Shown piece after piece: positions 5,993-8,740 of a DNA stretch of 8,740 nucleotides. Each line of letters opens with the position of its first letter. Positions within the stretch are counted from its first letter, which is position 1. Below the pieces are notes generated by a model. That model saw only the letters and a program-made list of their open reading frames with translations. It had not been told where the DNA came from and made no database searches. Source of the DNA: Candidatus Aminicenantota bacterium. GTDB taxonomy: Bacteria; Acidobacteriota; Aminicenantia; Aminicenantales; Aminicenantaceae. Where the stretch lies: positions 1 to 8,740 of the forward strand of contig JAUXEH010000110.1 of the NCBI GenBank assembly GCA_030620655.1. The letters are read 5' to 3'. The translations under genes and the position numbers were made by a program.

Positions 5993-6005
5993 CCGCAGAG
6001 GGTTA
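5990..6005. other. short inverted repeat spanning two convergent stop codons
   Basis: TAACC (5990-5994) and GGTTA (6001-6005) pair around GCAGAG. The left TAA is the ureohydrolase stop and the right TTA is the reverse-strand stop of the methionine sulfoxide reductase. A 5-bp stem without a T-run is too weak to call a terminator. No better terminator is visible between these convergent genes, so their transcripts probably overlap. Confidence 0.35.
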
Positions 6006-6473
6006 TGGCTCCGGTGTCAGCAGCCGTGTGATCTTTTCGAGCCAGGCCGCATCGACCTCCGAAAACGCATCCAGGCGTATGCTGTCCACGTCCAGGACGG
6101 CCCAAACACTCCCGCCCTCCCTGAACAGGGGGACCACGATCTCGGAATTGGAGCGGCTGTCACAGGCGACGTGCCCCGGGAACCGGTGCACGTCCGGCAC
6201 GACGATGGTCTCTTTCCTGTGAACCCCGGCCCAGCACACGCCTTCGGGGCCTGCCAGCACCTGGCAGGCCACCGGTCCCTGGTACGGCCCCACCACCAGG
6301 AGCTCATGCTTGAGCAGATAGAACCCTGTCCAGAAATAGTGCGGCATCTTGTGGTGCAGCAGGGCCGCTGCGGTCGCCATGTGGGCCACGATGTCCCGGC
6401 TCTTGGGCAGCAGCTCCTGGAGTTGCGTGTAGATCCTCTCGTAGCGGTTTCCCAGCCTGGTCTGTGTTTCCAT
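6003..6473 (-). CDS. GAF-domain free methionine-(R)-sulfoxide reductase
   Basis: A 156-residue cytosolic single-GAF-domain enzyme that reduces free L-methionine-(R)-sulfoxide, usually with thioredoxin as electron donor. The fRMsr motif is intact: GPYQGPVAC (62-70), GVCWAG (78-83) and FPGHVACDSRSNSEIVVPL (98-116). Cysteines C70, C80 and C104 match the three active-site cysteines of E. coli YebR/fRMsr. The residue after GVC is Trp where E. coli has Gly. The ATG at 6473 is chosen because AGGAG lies 6 nt upstream; an open frame continues upstream to 6683 but crosses this gene's own promoter. It converges on the arginase-like gene with a 10-nt gap. Protects methionine pools during oxidative stress, which fits the redox genes at the left of the window. 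Confidence 0.92.
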   Translation of the reverse strand: METQTRLGNRYERIYTQLQELLPKSRDIVAHMATAAALLHHKMPHYFWTGFYLLKHELLVVGPYQGPVACQVLAGPEGVCWAGVHRKETIVVPDVHRFPGHVACDSRSNSEIVVPLFREGGSVWAVLDVDSIRLDAFSEVDAAWLEKITRLLTPEP

Positions 6474-6545
6474 TCTATTCTCCTGTTCGATGAGGCTTAG
6501 GGCTGCCTGCCGGCCGAAGGGGGATTGAAAAAGGGAACCAATGCC

Positions 6546-6573
6546 ATCATAACACACGCAGAGGCATTGTAAA
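6546..6573 (-). promoter_or_regulatory. sigma-70-type promoter of the methionine sulfoxide reductase
   Basis: On the minus strand the -35 TTTACA (6573-6568) and -10 TATGAT (6551-6546) are 16 nt apart, and the -10 is extended by TGT. Predicted start near 6539 gives a leader of about 66 nt before the ATG at 6473, ending in AGGAG. Confidence 0.6.
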
Positions 6574-6676
6574 GCGGAGCTCTTGGGGCACAGGCTGAAC
6601 TCGCGGGAAGCCTTCCCACCGGTGAAGGAACCCGCTGCGGGCGGTAAGTTTCCCCAGAAAAACCCCATATTTTCTC
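6574..6676. other. hairpin-rich spacer between divergent promoters
   Basis: No gene is seen. Several short hairpins crowd 6605-6653: GGGAA/TTCCC (6605-6609 with 6613-6617), the overlapping alternative CCTTC/GAAGG (6611-6615 with 6624-6628) around ACCGGT, and CCCG/CGGG (6631-6634 with 6638-6641). The piece lies upstream of both promoters, so it is probably not in either main transcript. It could hold operator sites or be a fragment of an older RNA element. Confidence 0.35.
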
Positions 6677-6703
6677 TTGACATTGCCCATTATTTCCTAT
6701 ACA
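6677..6703 (+). promoter_or_regulatory. sigma-70-type promoter upstream of the small protein
   Basis: A perfect -35 TTGACA (6677-6682) is followed after 15 nt by TATACA (6698-6703); a 17-nt reading gives TACATA. Transcription would begin near 6709, inside the inverted repeat GGGTCAAGACCC (6707-6718), and yield a leader of about 150 nt before the ATG at 6859. Confidence 0.6.
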
Positions 6704-6706
6704 TAT

Positions 6707-6858
6707 GGGTCAAGACCCTAAAGTACAACAGGGAAAGATTGGGGCAAAACGCCGACCATAGCCACCTCGAGTACTTTTTGTCTAACTGGGTCTTACGGAC
6801 TTGGGCTGTAGAGTGGGATGCACTTTCAGCATATAAATTCTAAATGGAGGTAAAATAA
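6707..6858 (+). ncRNA. candidate structured 5' leader of the small protein
   Basis: The roughly 150-nt leader is long for a 65-aa gene in a compact genome and has several self-complementary parts: GGGTC/GACCC (6707-6718), AAAGTAC with GTACTTT (6720-6726 with 6771-6777), and a 7-bp stem with G-U pairs closing UUACG (6786-6792 with 6798-6804). GCACTTT at 6820-6826 can pair with the same AAAGTAC at six of seven positions, so two alternative folds are possible. A T5 run (6775-6779) follows the first alternative stem. I could not match it to a riboswitch family I know. A non-structured leader is possible. Confidence 0.3.
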
Positions 6859-7056
6859 ATGGCGTTCACTTTCAAAAATTCCAAAGGGGTCACGTACTAT
6901 CTCCACTTCAAGGATGTGAATCTCAAGGGGGGAAGGCAGCAGCGGATCTTCTTTTTTGCCCGCAATATCAGAGATGACTCCCTGGATGCGGTCCCGGATG
7001 GTTACAAAGTTATCGAGACCACCAGAACCGGTATGCCCATCCTGAAAAAAAAGTAA
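6859..7056 (+). CDS. small conserved protein of unknown function (65 aa)
   Basis: A short basic protein beginning MAFTFKNSKG and ending GMPILKKK. It has no signal peptide, membrane segment or cysteine. The middle alternates short strand-like stretches (VTYYLHF, QQRIFFFA) with basic turns, suggesting a small beta-rich domain, and a PDGYKVIETTRTG stretch precedes the lysine tail. From memory, near-identical small proteins with MAFTFKNSKG-like starts and PxGYxVxET...GMPxLKKK ends are annotated as hypothetical in many bacteria; I have no function for them. Translation is well supported: GGAGG at 6846-6850, 8 nt before ATG. A strong hairpin follows the stop by about 14 nt, so it is probably a single-gene transcript. 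The basic charge could mean nucleic-acid or ribosome binding, which is speculation. Confidence 0.82.
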   Translation: MAFTFKNSKGVTYYLHFKDVNLKGGRQQRIFFFARNIRDDSLDAVPDGYKVIETTRTGMPILKKK

Positions 7057-7069
7057 GCAGCGGTTGAGA

Positions 7070-7104
7070 GTACGAGGCCCCTTCGGGGGGAAGAGGCCTC
7101 GTAT
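7070..7104 (+). terminator. terminator-like hairpin after the small protein
   Basis: TACGAGGCC (7071-7079) pairs perfectly with GGCCTCGTA (7095-7103), extended by a G-T pair. Inside it a second hairpin, CCCC closing a UUCG tetraloop with GGGG (7078-7089), can form in competition. No T-run follows, so it would be a weak or Rho-assisted terminator or an mRNA-stabilising 3' end. Confidence 0.5.
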
Positions 7105-7257
7105 ACTGCCTGGTATCTCCATCCCTTCATCCCGCCCGAGACCGGTGGGGTTTGATTCATCCTTTGTGTTCCCTGAACGAAGCATATCTCTGTCCAGCTC
7201 ATTGCTGCCTGGAGGATGTCGCCTCCTGCGGCCAATCGTCCTCAATCCAGGACAGCA

Positions 7258-7272
7258 CCCGGCCGGGATCCC
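7258..7272. promoter_or_regulatory. overlapping palindromes upstream of the FecR-like gene promoter
   Basis: CCCGGCCGGG (7258-7267) is a perfect 10-bp palindrome and overlaps a second one, GGGATCCC (7265-7272). They end 13 nt before the -24/-12 element. Small hairpins GGAGG/CCTCC (7211-7226) and GTCCT/AGGAC (7238-7253) lie just upstream. This could be an operator, but short GC palindromes arise by chance in GC-rich DNA. Confidence 0.3.
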
Positions 7273-7285
7273 TGGGGAAGCCGGC

Positions 7286-7302
7286 TTGGCATAAATATTG
7301 CT
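7286..7302 (+). promoter_or_regulatory. sigma-54 (-24/-12) type promoter of the FecR/DUF6600-like gene
   Basis: TTGGCATAAATATTGCT matches the RpoN consensus YTGGCACGNNNNTTGCW, with GG at 7288-7289, exactly 10 nt, and GC at 7300-7301. Only positions 7 and 8 differ. The start would be near 7312, just ahead of GAGGAGG (7315-7321). The same bases also contain TGCTATATT (7299-7307), a sigma-70 extended -10 with nearly the same start, so the two readings cannot be separated by start-site position. Confidence 0.55.
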
Positions 7303-7325
7303 ATATTATTGGGTGAGGAGGCACC

Positions 7326-8740
7326 ATGAAAAAGTGGATCCTTTTTCCCGTATCTTTAATTTTGCTCTTTTCCTGGGCTGCGGCTCAGGACAAAACATAT
7401 TATGATTACAGCTACGCCCGGATGAGCTATGTCAGCGGAGACACCTATGTCCAGAGGGCACAGGACCTGGGTTTAGAAGCCGGCACCGTGAACTTGGCCG
7501 TGATCAGCGGCGACATGTTGGGCACCCGGGAAGGGCGGCTCGCGATCCATTTCGGGGAACAGAACTACCTGCGGATGGACAGGCACACGCAGGTGGATGT
7601 CATCCAGCTGCCCACCCGGAACCTGGACTTTGTTAAACTGCATCTCAAAAGCGGAGAGGTATTTCTGCGCATCTCCTATCTGGTTGAGGCCCAGGGTTTC
7701 GAGCTGCATACCCAGGACGCCTCTTTCTATGTCCTGGAGGAAGGGCTGTATCGCATCCGCACAGGACAGAGCGGAGAGACGGAGTTGAGGGTCATCGAGG
7801 GTTCCATGGAAGCGGCGGGAGAGAACGCGTCCGAGGAGGTGCATGCCCTGGAGCGTCTGGTCGCTTCCGAGGGGCGGTTCATCTTCGGGCCTACGCGGAT
7901 GTCCTCCCGGTACGAGGATTCCTTTTCCGACTGGAACCGCAGCCGGGACGCTCTTCTGGCCAGGCCGGTGGGGAGCGGCTACCTTCCCGAAGAATTGGGC
8001 GCCTATGAAAGAGAGCTCGCCGACGGCGGCCGCTGGACCTATGAGAGCCCTTACGGCTATGTGTGGGTTCCTCACGTCTATCATGAAACCTGGAGGCCCT
8101 ACTCCTACGGCCGTTGGATCTGGTATCCTGTCATCGGCTACACCTGGGTATCTTCGTATTCCTGGGGCTGGTGCGTGACGCATTACGGGCGCTGGCAGTG
8201 GCGCTTCGGGATGGGCTGGTACTGGATCCCCCGCAGTGGATGGGGGCCGGCCTGGGTCCATTGGTATCACGGCTCTCACCATTATGGCTGGAGCGCCTTG
8301 AGCTATCACGGCTATCCGGGAGTGATCATCAACAATCATTACTACGGGGACCGCTACTACGGCTCGTATCCGTTGGACTCCCGGACCATGGTAACGGTCC
8401 GCAAAAGCCAGCTTCAGGACCCGAATATTTCCCGTGTTGCCCTCAGCCGGAGCCAGGCCAGGGGAATGGGAAAGGTTCAGCTTTCGTCCCGCCAGCCCGC
8501 CGCCGGCTCGGCTGCCGGAGCGTCTCGAGCTGGAGGGATGGCGAGGGTCGCAACCAAATCCTCGCTTAAGACCTACGGCCGCTCCTCCGCATCCCGCGTC
8601 TCCTCGGGGGCATCTCCCGCCATGTCTGGACGCTCAAACACCGCATCGAGGACCTACCCCTCCCGCAGCGGTTCGGTGAGCCGGACATCCTCCCGGTCGA
8701 CCTCCGGTCCCAGGGTGCGGAGCAGCCCAGGGCGGACGAC
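7326..8740 (+). CDS. secreted FecR-like/DUF6600-like Trp-rich protein (C-terminus outside window)
   Basis: 471 residues are visible and the frame is open at the window end. Residues 1-20 are a signal peptide (MKKW, hydrophobic core, AAA before QD), so the protein is exported. Residues about 30-190 resemble a FecR domain: SYVSGDTYVQR, VISGDMLGTREGRLAIHF, and LKSGEVFLRI. Residues 237-322 hold 16 tryptophans in short repeats: YGYVWVP, WRPYSYGRWIW (256-266), GYTWVS, WGW (280-282), HYGRWQW (286-292), GWYWIP and GPAWVHW. This pattern matches the DUF6600 region known from Acidobacteria-type FecR proteins. From about 370 the protein is Ser/Arg/Gly/Ala-rich and probably disordered. The start has GAGGAGG 4 nt upstream. 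It is not next to a sigma factor or TonB receptor in view, so classical FecI/FecR signalling is not supported; an envelope or surface role is more likely. Confidence 0.82.
   Translation, partial: MKKWILFPVSLILLFSWAAAQDKTYYDYSYARMSYVSGDTYVQRAQDLGLEAGTVNLAVISGDMLGTREGRLAIHFGEQNYLRMDRHTQVDVIQLPTRNLDFVKLHLKSGEVFLRISYLVEAQGFELHTQDASFYVLEEGLYRIRTGQSGETELRVIEGSMEAAGENASEEVHALERLVASEGRFIFGPTRMSSRYEDSFSDWNRSRDALLARPVGSGYLPEELGAYERELADGGRWTYESPYGYVWVPHVYHETWRPYSYGRWIWYPVIGYTWVSSYSWGWCVTHYGRWQWRFGMGWYWIPRSGWGPAWVHWYHGSHHYGWSALSYHGYPGVIINNHYYGDRYYGSYPLDSRTMVTVRKSQLQDPNISRVALSRSQARGMGKVQLSSRQPAAGSAAGASRAGGMARVATKSSLKTYGRSSASRVSSGASPAMSGRSNTASRTYPSRSGSVSRTSSRSTSGPRVRSSPGRT

Noticed and set aside
6605..6655. 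Resemblance to the core of a cobalamin riboswitch (GGGAA, GGTGAA, CCCGC, GGTAAG in order)
   Set aside because: No B12 box, no GCCACTG element and no complete set of stems follow, and the piece lies upstream of the TTGACA promoter, so it would not be in the leader of the small protein.
6474..6683. N-terminal extension of the methionine sulfoxide reductase to an ATG at 6683
   Set aside because: It would cross the gene's own -35/-10 boxes and add about 70 residues absent from the compact single-GAF fRMsr family. The ATG at 6473 has AGGAG at the right distance.
6731..6817. Possible cyclic-di-GMP (GEMM) riboswitch, because of GGGGCAAAAC near the start of the leader
   Set aside because: The conserved GACGCAAAGC segment and the GGCAGCC 3' part are missing.
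7473..8339. A 288-codon open frame on the minus strand within the FecR/DUF6600-like gene
   Set aside because: It is Pro/Ala/Val-rich without recognisable motifs and lies opposite a gene with signal peptide and conserved Trp repeats.

Overview
The window looks like a GC-rich bacterial chromosome segment with compact genes, E. coli-like -10 boxes and AT-rich promoter gaps. The gene set (FecR/DUF6600-type envelope protein, N-terminally extended Memo-family protein, plant-arginase-like ureohydrolase, dispersed-looking GC-rich intergenic repeats) would fit Acidobacteriota, Aminicenantes or Desulfobacterota-like lineages. That placement is inference from gene types only. I see no phage, transposase, CRISPR, tRNA or rRNA.

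Layout. (1) 1-2164, minus strand: an ABC transporter ATPase cut by the window edge (1-565), a flavin reductase-like protein (623-1180), and upstream of it a two-domain ferritin-like protein (1184-2164). The last two form a tight operon with a 3-nt gap; the ABC gene has its own promoter. (2) 2165-2672: a 508-bp divergent intergenic region with back-to-back extended -10 promoters, a perfect 13-bp-stem inverted repeat, a GC-rich repeat-like block and a strong G-quadruplex motif. (3) 2673-5992, plus strand: a three-gene operon with 8-nt overlaps at both junctions, encoding an acidic amino acid/dicarboxylate symporter of the DAACS family, a Memo-family (AmmeMemoRadiSam B) protein with an extra N-terminal domain, and an arginase/agmatinase-family ureohydrolase. 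(4) 6003-6473, minus strand, convergent with the operon after only 10 nt: a GAF-domain free methionine-(R)-sulfoxide reductase with all three catalytic cysteines. (5) 6474-6858: a second divergent region with two clear promoters and a long, possibly structured leader before a 65-aa small protein (6859-7056), followed by a strong hairpin. (6) 7286-8740, plus strand: a near-consensus sigma-54-type -24/-12 element followed by a secreted FecR-like/DUF6600-like Trp-rich protein with a long Ser/Arg-rich tail, cut by the window edge.

How it may fit together: the minus-strand pair (di-iron ferritin-like plus flavin reductase) and the methionine sulfoxide reductase suggest iron/redox handling. The symporter-Memo-ureohydrolase operon suggests uptake and breakdown of an amino acid or guanidino compound, with the Memo protein as the functionally unexplained partner. 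The most interesting items are the tandem ferritin-like protein with a degenerate second site, the Memo/ureohydrolase coupling, the leader of the small protein, and the sigma-54-like promoter of the envelope protein. None of these functions is proven by sequence alone.
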